In this document: piece by piece, positions 1-8,735 of the stretch
How the letters are laid out: every line of letters starts with the position of its first letter
How positions within the stretch are numbered: position 1 is the stretch's first letter
NCBI GenBank assembly: GCA_016302195.1
Contig: JAEDOA010000007.1
Location: forward strand, 1 to 30,948
DNA: 30,948 nucleotides
Source of the DNA: Erysipelotrichaceae bacterium
GTDB lineage: Bacteria > Bacillota_I > Bacilli_A > Erysipelotrichales > Erysipelotrichaceae
Direction: 5' to 3'
Notes under the pieces: model-generated
Database searches by the model: none
What the model was told of the DNA's origin: nothing
Seen by the model: only the letters and a program-made list of their open reading frames with translations
Made by a program: the position numbers and the translations under genes

Positions 1-37
1 GATAAGTTGTACCACTAGTATTTTAACATCACACAAA

Positions 38-63
38 AACTTATTCAATAAGTTGTTTTTTTT
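38..63 (+). terminator. Intrinsic terminator of an off-window gene
   Basis: The arms AACTTATT and AATAAGTT (38-45 and 47-54) form a short hairpin followed by a run of eight T (56-63). It would end a plus-strand transcript entering from left of the window, convergent with serS. The upstream gene itself is not visible. Confidence 0.55.
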
Positions 64-69
64 ATTTTA

Positions 70-85
70 TGTTCCACGTGAAACA
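70..85. other. parS: parS centromere site 1
   Basis: TGTTCCACGTGAAACA matches the Bacillus-type ParB/Spo0J site TGTTNCACGTGAAACA at every defined position. ParB loads here as a CTP-dependent clamp and spreads to organise and segregate the origin region. The site lies between two convergent terminators, about 10 kb from oriC, where it disturbs no gene. parA/parB are not in the window. Confidence 0.95.
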
Positions 86-124
86 TTTTTTATTATTCTA
101 CAATATATAGAAACAATGATTTAT

Positions 125-140
125 TGTTTCACGTGAAACA
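125..140. other. parS: parS centromere site 2
   Basis: TGTTTCACGTGAAACA is a fully symmetric 16-bp palindrome and a perfect consensus ParB site, 39 bp beyond the end of site 1. Together they form a tight parS pair next to the serS terminator. Confidence 0.96.
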
Positions 141-149
141 TTATTCAGA

Positions 150-185
150 AATAAAAAATCGACGCATTTTAACACGCATCGATTT
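150..185 (-). terminator. serS intrinsic terminator
   Basis: On the minus strand, just after the serS stop, AAATCGATGCG pairs with TGCGTCGATTT (two G-U wobbles) and is followed by a run of T. It ends the serS transcript and faces the plus-strand terminator at 38-63. Confidence 0.8.
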
Positions 186-191
186 AAAAAC

Positions 192-1478
192 TTATTTGAC
201 AGGAACCAATACTTCCTTGCCACCCATATAAGGTTGAAGAGCTTTTGGCACTCTAACTGAACCATCTTCATTTAGGTTGTTTTCTAATAATGCTATCAAC
301 ATTCTTGGAGGGGCAACAACAGTATTGTTAAGAGTATGGGCAAAATACTTGCCGTTTTTTCCTTTTACTCTAATTGAAAGCCTTCTCGCTTGTGCATCTG
401 TTAGATTAGAACAAGAACATACTTCAAAATACTTTTTCTGTCTAGGAGAAAATGCTTCAATATCACAACTACGATATTTCAAGTCTGCTAAATCACCTGA
501 ACAACAAACCAATTTTCTAACTGGAATATCCAAACTTCTAAACAATTCTACGGAATATGACCACATTTTCTCATACCATTTATCACTATCTTCTGGTTTG
601 CATACTACAATCATTTCCTGTTTTTCAAATTGGTGAATACGATATACTCCTCTTTCCTCGATTCCGTGAGCGCCGACCTCTTTTCTAAAACATGGTGAGT
701 ATGAAGTCATAGTTATTGGAAGTTGATCTTCATCAAGAATCTGATCCTTAAATTTAGCAATCATAGAATGTTCTGATGTACCAATCAAATATAAATCTTC
801 ACCCTCAATTTTATACATCATGTTTTCTTTTTCTTTAAAAGACATAACGCCGTCAACCGCATCACTTCTAATCATATATGGAGGGATACAGTAAATAAAT
901 CCTTTATCAATCATAAAATCTCTAGCATAAGCTAGTACTGCTGAATGTAATCTAGCAATATCTCCCATTAAATAGTAGAAACCATTACCAGTAACTCTAG
1001 CTGCCGCATCTTTATCCAATCCGTTAAATCTAGCCATGATGTCAGAATGATATGGAATTTCAAAATTAGGAACGACTGGTTCCCCAAATCTTTGCTCTTC
1101 TACATTAAAACTGTCATCTTTTCCGATTGGAACATCATCAGCAATCATATTAGGAATAAACATCAATGTTTCTCTTAATTGAGCGTATAGTTGTTCTTCT
1201 TTTATTTCGTTTTCATGAAGTTCATCAGCAAATTCACTGACTTTTTTCTTAGCTTCTTCAGCTTCTTCTTTTTTGCCTTGGCCTATTAATTTTCCGATTT
1301 CTTTTGAAACAACATTTTTCTGATTTCTTAAATTGTCGTCCATTGCCTTATAAGTACGATATTGCTTATCTAACTCAATAGCTTTATCTACTAAAGGTAG
1401 TTTTTCATCCTGAAACTTCTTTCTGATATTTTCCTTAACTGCTTCAGGATTATTTCTAATAAAATTCATATCAAGCAT
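192..1478 (-). CDS. serS: Serine--tRNA ligase, atypical bacterial form
   Basis: Charges tRNA-Ser with serine in the cytoplasm. The protein has 428 residues. Residues 1-110 form the charged helical arm that grips the long variable arm of tRNA-Ser, and the class II catalytic core follows. Motif 2 is at about 264-286 (FRKEVGAHG...RIHQFEK) and motif 3 at 383-402. Motif 3 reads LNNTVVAPPRMLIALLENN instead of the usual LNGSGLAVGRT type, and residues 233-239 read GTSEHSM where most bacterial enzymes have TAEVPL. This looks like the second SerS type known in some anaerobic Firmicutes; that assignment is from memory of the family. AAGGAG lies about 10 nt before the ATG. The gene has its own promoter and serine T-box leader and its own terminator, so it is monocistronic although it follows gyrA. 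Confidence 0.96.
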   Translation of the reverse strand: MLDMNFIRNNPEAVKENIRKKFQDEKLPLVDKAIELDKQYRTYKAMDDNLRNQKNVVSKEIGKLIGQGKKEEAEEAKKKVSEFADELHENEIKEEQLYAQLRETLMFIPNMIADDVPIGKDDSFNVEEQRFGEPVVPNFEIPYHSDIMARFNGLDKDAAARVTGNGFYYLMGDIARLHSAVLAYARDFMIDKGFIYCIPPYMIRSDAVDGVMSFKEKENMMYKIEGEDLYLIGTSEHSMIAKFKDQILDEDQLPITMTSYSPCFRKEVGAHGIEERGVYRIHQFEKQEMIVVCKPEDSDKWYEKMWSYSVELFRSLDIPVRKLVCCSGDLADLKYRSCDIEAFSPRQKKYFEVCSCSNLTDAQARRLSIRVKGKNGKYFAHTLNNTVVAPPRMLIALLENNLNEDGSVRVPKALQPYMGGKEVLVPVK

Positions 1479-1497
1479 AAAATTTTCTCTCCTTCTA

Positions 1498-1714
1498 TAA
1501 AAATAAAAGATATCATCCGCAAAGGGACGATATCTCGTGGTGCCACCCTTTTGATCAACAGAATACTATTGACCACTTAATTTAGATAACGGTTTTACCC
1601 GGGAACTATTAATTCCGACTAAAAGGTAGATTTCGTAAGCTTTGACTAATGTTTTTCACCAAACAACATTTCTCTACAAATCAAATGCCCACTACTTATC
1701 CTTTATCATAGCGT
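1498..1714 (-). promoter_or_regulatory. Serine T-box riboswitch leader of serS
   Basis: The transcript between gyrA and serS carries the T-box core GGGTGGCACCACG (1536-1548). Its UGGC bulge can pair with a tRNA ending GCCA, which fits the G discriminator base of tRNA-Ser. An intrinsic terminator (arms 1508-1518 and 1524-1535, T-rich tail 1498-1507) can compete with the antiterminator. Upstream, TCTACCTTTTAG aligns with the specifier-loop region of other T-boxes and gives UCU (Ser) as the specifier at 1628-1630. Uncharged tRNA-Ser should therefore turn on serS. The core and terminator are seen directly; the specifier is assigned by analogy. Confidence 0.93.
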
Positions 1715-1721
1715 TAAATTA

Positions 1722-1750
1722 ATTATAAGAAATAATTTTTTACTGTTCAA
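1722..1750 (-). promoter_or_regulatory. Sigma-A promoter of the serS T-box transcript
   Basis: TTGAAC (1745-1750) and TATAAT (1722-1727) are separated by exactly 17 bp on the minus strand. The -35 box lies in the last codons of gyrA. Transcription would start near 1715, just before the T-box stem I. Confidence 0.75.
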
Positions 1751-4235
1751 TATTTTCTTTATCATATTGAATTAATTCTTTGTTAATAATTGTTACAGTC
1801 GCTACTTTCGAATCACTCACATTAAACATTTTAACGCCCATTGTTTGTCTACCGTATACTCCTACTGATTCAAGATTGATTCTTATCATCATTCCATCAT
1901 CATTCATTAACAATGCATCTTCGTCGCCATTTACTGCTTTTAAAACAATTTGTTTTCCGGTTTTCTCTGTTAATTTAATTGAAGCAACTCCCTTTACTCC
2001 ACGATTAGTTTTTCTAAAGTCTTCAATTAAAGTCTTTTTTCCATAACCGTTCTCACTCATAGTAAGAATATATTTGCCACTATTACTTGATGCAATGCCG
2101 ATAACTTCTCCCGAATCGACATTAAATCCTCGCATACCTTTTGAGGTACGACCTGTAGGTCTAACATCTGTTTCGTTAAATCTTACCGCTTTACCAAGAC
2201 TAGAACCGATAATAATATCTTCGTTACCATCAGTAACTAATACGGCAAATAATTCATCATTTTCATTTAATGAAATTGCTATCTTACCACTTTGACGGAT
2301 TAGTTGGAATTCCTTTAATGATACTCTCTTGACAATTCCTCGCTTAGTGACAAAGAATAAGAATTTTTTATCTAAAGAGCCATCATTAACAATATCAACC
2401 ATCGCCTTTATCTTTTCATCCTTGTCTAGATTTAACAGATTAACAATAGGCGTACCTTTGGCTGTTCTTGACGAAGCAGGAACTTTATATCCTTTTATGC
2501 GATATACCTTACCAAAATTAGAGAACAATAATAAGTCATCATGAGTTGACATATTTAACATTTCGTCAATCATGTCATCACTATTTAGTCCCATACCCTT
2601 AATGCCTTTTCCACCTCTATTTTGAGTTTTAAAAGTATCAATAGTAGTTCTCTTGATGTATCCTTTATCTGTTATTGAAATGATAACATCCTCAACAGGA
2701 ATTAGTGATTCGTCATCAATTTCTCCCTCAGATTCAATAATACTTGTTCTACGATCATCTCTATATTTTTCTTTTAATTCTTCTAATTCGGTTTTAATAA
2801 TGCCTGTTACTCTTTCTGGTTTACTTAAAATATCACGATAATCAGCTATAGAAAGCTGTAATTGATTATATTCATCAGTTATTTTTTGTCTTTGTAAACC
2901 AGTCAATCTTTTCATTTGCATATCTAGAATAGATTGTGCCTGAATTTCAGAAAGATTGAATCTATTCATTAATCTAGATAATGCCTCAGGATCATTAGCT
3001 GAACTTTTGATAATCTCGATAATCTCATCAATATTATCAATAGCGATAATTAGTCCTTCTAAAATATGTGCTCTATCTAAAGCTTTTTGTAAATCGAATC
3101 TAGTTCGTCTTTCAATAATATCTATTTGATGATTAATATAAACCTGAATCAGTTCTTTAATTGGCAATACTCTAGGCGTATTATCTACTAATGCCAACAT
3201 ATTTATTCCATATGAAATTTGCAGTTGTGTTTTTCTATATAACTGATTTAATAAAACTTCAGGTTGAACATCCTTACGGCACTCAATAATAATCTTGATA
3301 CCATTCATATTTGATTCATCAGCAGTATTAACTATTCCATCAACTTCATGATTTTTTGCTAAATCGACAATACTGCGATATAGGTATAGTTTATTAACTC
3401 CATAAGGAATTTCGGTAATAACTATCTCATGTTTACCATTTTCCAACTCATTGATCTCTGCTTTTGAACGAATATAAATTGTACCTCTTCCAGTCTCATA
3501 AGCTTTCTTTATACCGCTTCTTCCTAGAATAATGCCACCAGTAGGAAAATCTGGACCAGGAAGATATTTGTTCATTAATTCAACAATATCTATATCACTG
3601 TTTTCCATTACTGCTTCTATTGCTTCTATTGCTTCCTTCAAATTGTGAGGAGGCATGTTTGTTGCCATTCCAACCGCAATTCCTGTAGTACCATTAATCA
3701 GCAAATTAGGAATACGAGATGGTAAAACCACAGGTTCCTGTTCTTCACCATCATAATTATCAATGAAATCAACAGTATTCTTTTGAATGTCTCTCAACAT
3801 TTCCATTGAAATTTTTGACATTCTTGCTTCTGTATAACGGGAAGCAGCAGCTCCATCGCCATCAATACTTCCGAAGTTTCCATGTCCATCGACAAGTGGA
3901 TAACGATATGAAAAAGGCTGAGCCATTCTTACCATAGCATCATAAATAGAACTATCACCATGAGGGTGATATTTTCCCATTACTTCTCCAACAATACGAG
4001 CACTTTTACGATATGAAGTATTTGCATAGTTTCCCATGCTGTTCATACCATATAAAATTCTTCTTTGAACAGGTTTCATTCCATCCTTGCCATCTGGTAA
4101 TGCTCTAGCTACAATTACACTCATAGCATAATCCAAAAAAGACTCTTTTATTTCCCCTGAAATGTTTATTACTTCGACATTGTCATATCTATTAGCAACA
4201 TCATTATCAAAATCTACAACTTTATTTTGTGACAT
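1740..4235 (-). CDS. gyrA: DNA gyrase subunit A
   Basis: Breaks and rejoins DNA in the A2B2 gyrase that introduces negative supercoils. The breakage-reunion domain carries the active-site tyrosine in AASRYTEARM (residue about 134). The quinolone region reads HPHGDSSIYD and keeps the serine and aspartate whose loss usually gives resistance, so a sensitive allele is expected. The C-terminal beta-pinwheel has a gyrase box, QNRGGKG, which separates it from topoisomerase IV ParC. Two ATGs lie in ATGTTTATG. AAAGG touches the first (4241) directly, whereas the second (4235) has proper spacing and is chosen, giving 831 residues. gyrA starts 11 nt after the gyrB stop, in the yaaA-recF-gyrB-gyrA operon. 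Confidence 0.97.
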   Translation of the reverse strand: MSQNKVVDFDNDVANRYDNVEVINISGEIKESFLDYAMSVIVARALPDGKDGMKPVQRRILYGMNSMGNYANTSYRKSARIVGEVMGKYHPHGDSSIYDAMVRMAQPFSYRYPLVDGHGNFGSIDGDGAAASRYTEARMSKISMEMLRDIQKNTVDFIDNYDGEEQEPVVLPSRIPNLLINGTTGIAVGMATNMPPHNLKEAIEAIEAVMENSDIDIVELMNKYLPGPDFPTGGIILGRSGIKKAYETGRGTIYIRSKAEINELENGKHEIVITEIPYGVNKLYLYRSIVDLAKNHEVDGIVNTADESNMNGIKIIIECRKDVQPEVLLNQLYRKTQLQISYGINMLALVDNTPRVLPIKELIQVYINHQIDIIERRTRFDLQKALDRAHILEGLIIAIDNIDEIIEIIKSSANDPEALSRLMNRFNLSEIQAQSILDMQMKRLTGLQRQKITDEYNQLQLSIADYRDILSKPERVTGIIKTELEELKEKYRDDRRTSIIESEGEIDDESLIPVEDVIISITDKGYIKRTTIDTFKTQNRGGKGIKGMGLNSDDMIDEMLNMSTHDDLLLFSNFGKVYRIKGYKVPASSRTAKGTPIVNLLNLDKDEKIKAMVDIVNDGSLDKKFLFFVTKRGIVKRVSLKEFQLIRQSGKIAISLNENDELFAVLVTDGNEDIIIGSSLGKAVRFNETDVRPTGRTSKGMRGFNVDSGEVIGIASSNSGKYILTMSENGYGKKTLIEDFRKTNRGVKGVASIKLTEKTGKQIVLKAVNGDEDALLMNDDGMMIRINLESVGVYGRQTMGVKMFNVSDSKVATVTIINKELIQYDKENIEQ

Positions 4236-4246
4236 AAACATCCTTT

Positions 4247-6181
4247 CTAGGCAATATCCAGATTTCTAACAAACTGGGCATTTTCCATAATATAACGTTT
4301 GCGAGGTTCTACCTCATCACCCATTAGCATCTCAAAATACTTATCGGCTTCCATAGCATTATCAATAGTAACCTGCAATAATGTTCTTGTTTCAGGATTC
4401 ATAGTTGTATCCCACAATTGTTGAGCATCCATTTCTCCTAAACCTTTATATCTTTGCAATGAAACCTTGTCTCCCATTTCATCTTTTAATCTTTCTAGTT
4501 GTTTATCAGAATATGCATATTTGATTGTATTACCCTTTTGAACTCTAAATAATGGAGGTTGAGCAACATAAATGTAGCCTCCTTCAATTACTTCTCTAAA
4601 GAAACGATAGAAGAAAGTTAATAATAGAATTCTAATATGAGCTCCATCAACATCGGCATCTGTCATTATTACAATTTTATGATATCTCAATTTGTTAATG
4701 TCTAACTCATCACCAATACCACAGCCAAAGGCAGTAATCATTGCTTTTATTTCGTTATTATCAAAAATAGTATGCTCTCTTGCTTTTTGAACATTCAATA
4801 TTTTTCCTCTTAAAGGTAAAATAGCCTGATGCTTTGGATCTCTTCCACTCTTTGCTGAACCACCTGCAGAATCTCCCTCAACAATATATATTTCATTTTT
4901 AGAAGCATCTCTACTTGAACAGTCTGTTAATTTTTCAGGCATATTTGCTGATTCTAAAGAACTTTTTCGTCTAGTTGTTTCTCTAGCTTTAATTGCAGCG
5001 ACTCTTGCTCTAGAAGCAATTATTGATTTTTCAACGATTATTCTAGCAATATCAGGATTTTCAAGTAAGAAACGAGAAAACTGACTACTAAAAATGTTAG
5101 AACAAATCTTTCTTACTTCACTATTTCCTAATTTGGTTTTTGTTTGTCCTTCATATTGAGGATTAGGATGTCTTACAGAAATAATTGCTGTCAAACCTTC
5201 CTTTACATCTTCAGGTTTTAATGATTCATCATCCTTTTTTAAGAAATTATTATCTTTTGCATAATTATTAATAACTCTCGTTAGTGCCATTCTAAAACCT
5301 TCTTCATGGGTTCCACCTTCCTGAGTATTGACATTATTACAAAAAGAATAAATATGAGAAGAATAATCATTATTATATTGTAGAGCTATTTCACATGAAA
5401 TATCTCCTTCTTTTCCCTTAACATGTATTGGATTTTCAAACAATGGCTTATTGTCTTTATCCAAAAAAGAAACGTATTCTGATATTCCACCTTCATATTC
5501 AAAAGTGCTCTTTTTAATTTCATCTTTTCTTTCATCTGAAAACTCGATAGTCAAAAAAGGATTTAAAAAAGCTAGTTCCTGTAATCTATCATAGATAGTT
5601 TGATAATCAAATACAGTTGTTTCCTGGAATATTAAAGGATCTGGTTTAAATCTAACCTTTGTTCCGTGATCATGAACTGAACACTGCGAAATTTCTGTTA
5701 GTTTTTGTTGAATATGTCCACCATTAACAAATTTTACATAATACTCTTTTTGATTAATTTTTACATATACTTCCAACCATTGACTCAATGCGTTTACTAC
5801 AGAAGCACCAACACCATGAAGACCACCTGATACTTTATATGCTCCTCCACCAAATTTTCCTCCAGCATGAAGTACAGTAAATATTGTTTCGACAGTAGAT
5901 ATGCCTGTTTTTTTATGAATACCTACTGGCATTCCTCTTCCGTTATCTGTAATCTCAATAACATCATCTTTTAATATTTTTACTGTTATTTTATCTGCGT
6001 ATCCTGCTAAGGCTTCATCAATAGCATTATCCACAATTTCCCATACCAAATGGTGTAATCCTTTTGATGATGTAGTAGCTATATACATTCCAGGTCTTTT
6101 TCTTACAGCTTCAAGTCCCTCCAATACTTGTATATCATTCTCGGTATATGAATAATCATCTCTTAAATCTTTTTCATCCAT
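4247..6181 (-). CDS. gyrB: DNA gyrase subunit B
   Basis: The ATPase subunit of gyrase. The GHKL fold is seen as EIVDNAIDEA (catalytic Glu and Mg-binding Asn), DNGRGMP and GGLHGVGASVVNAL. The transducer domain follows, then the TOPRIM domain with EGDSAGGSAK and the DADVDG metal site, and a short tail with RYKGLGEM. At 644 residues it has normal length for Gram-positive GyrB and lacks the large insert of proteobacterial enzymes. GGAG lies 8 nt before the ATG, inside the end of recF, and only 3 nt separate recF from gyrB, so the two should be translationally linked. Confidence 0.98.
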   Translation of the reverse strand: MDEKDLRDDYSYTENDIQVLEGLEAVRKRPGMYIATTSSKGLHHLVWEIVDNAIDEALAGYADKITVKILKDDVIEITDNGRGMPVGIHKKTGISTVETIFTVLHAGGKFGGGAYKVSGGLHGVGASVVNALSQWLEVYVKINQKEYYVKFVNGGHIQQKLTEISQCSVHDHGTKVRFKPDPLIFQETTVFDYQTIYDRLQELAFLNPFLTIEFSDERKDEIKKSTFEYEGGISEYVSFLDKDNKPLFENPIHVKGKEGDISCEIALQYNNDYSSHIYSFCNNVNTQEGGTHEEGFRMALTRVINNYAKDNNFLKKDDESLKPEDVKEGLTAIISVRHPNPQYEGQTKTKLGNSEVRKICSNIFSSQFSRFLLENPDIARIIVEKSIIASRARVAAIKARETTRRKSSLESANMPEKLTDCSSRDASKNEIYIVEGDSAGGSAKSGRDPKHQAILPLRGKILNVQKAREHTIFDNNEIKAMITAFGCGIGDELDINKLRYHKIVIMTDADVDGAHIRILLLTFFYRFFREVIEGGYIYVAQPPLFRVQKGNTIKYAYSDKQLERLKDEMGDKVSLQRYKGLGEMDAQQLWDTTMNPETRTLLQVTIDNAMEADKYFEMLMGDEVEPRKRYIMENAQFVRNLDIA

Positions 6182-6184
6182 ATG

Positions 6185-7267
6185 TTATTCTCCTTTTTTT
6201 ATGTTAATAATATTTACGTCCTGAGGTCTAATACTATTAACTTCTCTTAAATCTGTCGTAGTTATTATTGTTTGAATTGAATTAGGTAATAATCTTAATA
6301 AACAACTGCGATGATTACTATCCAATTCACTAAAAACATCATCCAATAATAATATAGGATACTCTCTTTTTATTTGATAAATAATCTGTACTAAAGAAAG
6401 TTTCAAAGCCAAAATTACCATTCTCTTTTGTCCTTGAGAACAATACTTGCTAACATCAAGCTTATTTAAATAAAATTGATAATCCTCACGATGAATTCCA
6501 ATATTTGTCTGTTTTAATAAAATATCTCTTTCCATCATTCTTTCATAAGTCTTATCAATTTGATCAAGCATGATTTTTTCATCTTTTGTTTCTTCAATAA
6601 ATGATTGATATACCATTTTTAATTCATTATCACTACCACTTATTTCATTATAAAAATAAGTAAGATATAAATTTAATGAATTAATAAATGCGCTTCTCTC
6701 TCTAATTATATTAATCTGAGGTTTATAAATCATCTCAGTATAGGTTTCTAAAACAGTTTTATCATTTCCTTGTTTTAAATATGCATTTCTTTCTTTTAAA
6801 CACTTTAAATAATTGGATAAATTATTCATATAAGAAGTTGATAATTTACCAATTTCCATATCAATTAGTCTTCTTCTTTCTCTAGGAGAATCATCAAACA
6901 AATTCATTTCACTTGGTGAAAACAATACAGCGTTTATTTTTCCAATGAATTGCGAGTTTTTCTTAACTAATATATTATTTACTGAAAGAGTTTTTCCTTT
7001 CTTATGTAGAATAATATCAAGCTTATCTCTTCCATTTTTATTAACAACTATTCCTTCTACAGAGGCAAATTCCTCATTAAAAGAAATCATGTCTTTTTCA
7101 TCATCATTTCTATGACTTCTAGTAGTTGAAAGCAGATAAATTGATTCCAATAGATTTGTTTTGCCAATTCCATTATCACCCAAAATCAAATTCATTCCAT
7201 TTTTTAATTCAAACATTTGATTAGAGTAATTTCTAAATCTCTTTAATTTTAATGACTCAATATACAT
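6185..7267 (-). CDS. recF: DNA replication and repair ATPase RecF
   Basis: An SMC-like ATPase that helps load RecA at gaps together with RecO and RecR. Visible are a Walker A motif in GDNGIGKTNLL near the N-terminus, a signature-like SQGQKR, and a Walker B LLLDDVFSELD with its D-loop near the C-terminus. An in-frame TTG at 7276 overlaps yaaA, but GAGG is too close to it. The ATG at 7267 (MYIESLKL) has a 10-nt spacing and is preferred, giving 360 residues. It sits 2 nt after yaaA and just before gyrB, the classic origin-proximal order. Confidence 0.96.
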   Translation of the reverse strand: MYIESLKLKRFRNYSNQMFELKNGMNLILGDNGIGKTNLLESIYLLSTTRSHRNDDEKDMISFNEEFASVEGIVVNKNGRDKLDIILHKKGKTLSVNNILVKKNSQFIGKINAVLFSPSEMNLFDDSPRERRRLIDMEIGKLSTSYMNNLSNYLKCLKERNAYLKQGNDKTVLETYTEMIYKPQINIIRERSAFINSLNLYLTYFYNEISGSDNELKMVYQSFIEETKDEKIMLDQIDKTYERMMERDILLKQTNIGIHREDYQFYLNKLDVSKYCSQGQKRMVILALKLSLVQIIYQIKREYPILLLDDVFSELDSNHRSCLLRLLPNSIQTIITTTDLREVNSIRPQDVNIINIKKGE

Positions 7268-7269
7268 AA

Positions 7270-7473
7270 TTAACAAACCTCATATTGTGATTTTTCTACT
7301 TCAACAACACTGCCTGGATAAATTTTTCTTCCTCTCCTGTCTTCCTTAACTCCATCAACTTTAATATTTAATTTTTTTACTGCTATTTTTGCTTCTCCAC
7401 AACTATCAATCCATGAAGTAATTTTCAATAACTGTTGTAATTCGATATAAGGTGTAGTAATTTTTACTTTCAT
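7270..7473 (-). CDS. yaaA: S4-domain RNA-binding protein YaaA
   Basis: A 67-residue protein consisting of little more than an S4 RNA-binding fold, with the pattern LLKITSWIDSCGEAK...VDG...RRGRKIYPGSVVEV. It belongs to the YaaA/RlbA family always found between dnaN and recF in Bacilli. The family is thought to bind ribosomal RNA, but the exact role is unsettled. A longer frame opens at 7500, but the start is placed at 7473 because TTGGAGG lies 7 nt upstream. It is the first gene of yaaA-recF-gyrB-gyrA, behind its own extended -10 promoter. Confidence 0.9.
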   Translation of the reverse strand: MKVKITTPYIELQQLLKITSWIDSCGEAKIAVKKLNIKVDGVKEDRRGRKIYPGSVVEVEKSQYEVC

Positions 7474-7505
7474 AACCAAACCTCCAAATAATATTTTCAC
7501 TATAA

Positions 7506-7514
7506 ATTATAACA
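7506..7514 (-). promoter_or_regulatory. Extended -10 promoter of yaaA-recF-gyrB-gyrA
   Basis: The minus strand reads TGTTATAAT, an extended -10 element, about 33 nt before the yaaA start. With the dnaN terminator upstream, it separates the gyrase operon from dnaA-dnaN transcription. Confidence 0.6.
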
Positions 7515-7515
7515 T

Positions 7516-7558
7516 AAAATCTCATATAATGCATTTTTAAGTACTTATATGAGATTTT
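7516..7558. terminator. Perfect 14-bp stem between dnaN and yaaA
   Basis: AAAATCTCATATAA (7516-7529) is exactly complementary to 7545-7558, with a 15-nt loop. Read rightward it ends in six T; read leftward its 3' arm ends in TTTT. It abuts the yaaA extended -10 element. It could be a back-up terminator for dnaN or a block on rightward antisense transcription. Confidence 0.55.
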
Positions 7559-7588
7559 TTAGTCAAAATGATAAAAGATACTGATTAA

Positions 7589-7624
7589 TTAAAAAATTAA
7601 AAAATCATGGATTTTTCCATGATT
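7589..7624 (-). terminator. dnaA-dnaN operon terminator
   Basis: Directly at the dnaN stop, AATCATGGA and TCCATGATT form a perfect 9-bp stem with a 4-nt loop, followed on the minus strand by TTTTTTAATTTTTTAA. It is a strong intrinsic terminator. Confidence 0.88.
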
Positions 7625-8735
7625 AGTTATATGTCTTTATTGGTAAAACCAACTGTAATAATTGATCTGAATTAGTTGATACTAAAGTAAAAGGTTTCAT
7701 ACTTCCACATAGATTAATTTTAACTTCATAAGTATTTAACGCCCTAATAGCATCATATACATAATTACCTTTAAATGAAATATCAATTGCCTCTCCAGTA
7801 AATGATGTTGGAACTATTACTTCTTGAGAAATAATTTCGTTGCTCTTACATGTTAACAAGATATTATCCTCTGTTAATTGAAGTCTTACAATATTAACTC
7901 CTTCATTTTTAATAAAGCTGGCTCTTTCCAAAGCACTTAAAAAATCTCTAGCATCAACAGTCAATTCACTAATAAAACTAGTTGGAATTAATCTAGAAGT
8001 TTGAGGATAATTTCCTTCAATTAATCTGGTTTGAACTAAAACATTATCAAAAACAAATAATGCTTTTTTATCATCTACATAAATATCTACTTTTCCATCT
8101 GAAGGCATAATCTTTGAAATATCCAACAAATTCTTAGCAGGAATTGTAACATTAAAATTATTGCTTTCATCTAAATATATAACTTTTTGAGCTAATCTAT
8201 AAGAATCTGTAGCTACTGTAGTTAATACATTATCAACACAAGAGAAATTAACTCCTGTTAAAATTGCCTTAGTTTCTTTATCGCTACAAGCAAAACAGGT
8301 TTGTAAAATAATATCTTTTAATGTATTGACGTTCATTGAGAAATAATTATCAGGTTTGTTAAATTGAATTAAAGGAAATTCCTGAGCATTAACACCTGTT
8401 ATTTCAAAACTTACAGCACTACCTCTAATTGAACATAAATTACCATCTATAATCTCAACATCCACTGTATCACTATCTACTTTTCTGATCATATCTGAAA
8501 AATATCTACCATCCAGTAAAATATCACCTGTTGAATTAATTGAAAGATTATCATTCTCTTTATTAATGATAGTTTCAATTGAAATATCACCATCAGATGC
8601 AGTTAGCTGAATATAGTCATCTTTTACTGATAGTTTGATATTATGATAAACAGGTAATGGAGAATTAAGTGACACAGCTTTTGATACGATATTCAATCCA
8701 TCAGAGAATAATTTTTTATTGATATTAAAAAACAT
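7623..8735 (-). CDS. dnaN: DNA polymerase III sliding clamp (beta subunit)
   Basis: Forms the ring-shaped dimer that tethers DNA polymerase III and many repair factors to DNA. The 370-residue protein has the three repeated clamp domains and typical features such as VYHNIKL in domain I, ILTGVNF and DSYRLA in domain II, and the C-terminal stretch ending in LVLPIKTYN that forms the partner-binding groove. GGGAG lies 5 nt before the ATG. It follows dnaA after a 140-nt gap holding DnaA boxes and ends in a strong terminator. Confidence 0.98.
   Translation of the reverse strand: MFFNINKKLFSDGLNIVSKAVSLNSPLPVYHNIKLSVKDDYIQLTASDGDISIETIINKENDNLSINSTGDILLDGRYFSDMIRKVDSDTVDVEIIDGNLCSIRGSAVSFEITGVNAQEFPLIQFNKPDNYFSMNVNTLKDIILQTCFACSDKETKAILTGVNFSCVDNVLTTVATDSYRLAQKVIYLDESNNFNVTIPAKNLLDISKIMPSDGKVDIYVDDKKALFVFDNVLVQTRLIEGNYPQTSRLIPTSFISELTVDARDFLSALERASFIKNEGVNIVRLQLTEDNILLTCKSNEIISQEVIVPTSFTGEAIDISFKGNYVYDAIRALNTYEVKINLCGSMKPFTLVSTNSDQLLQLVLPIKTYN

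Noticed and set aside
277..636. 119-codon plus-strand frame opposite serS
   Set aside because: Antisense shadow of a clear serS coding region; no ribosome site and no family pattern.
1594..1606. CCCGGG palindrome resembling a Noc-binding site
   Set aside because: It differs from ATTTCCCGGGAAAT and is part of the conserved T-box leader.
3610..3640. Tandem 9-bp repeat within gyrA
   Set aside because: Encodes an EAIEAIEAV helix in frame; ordinary protein-level repetition.
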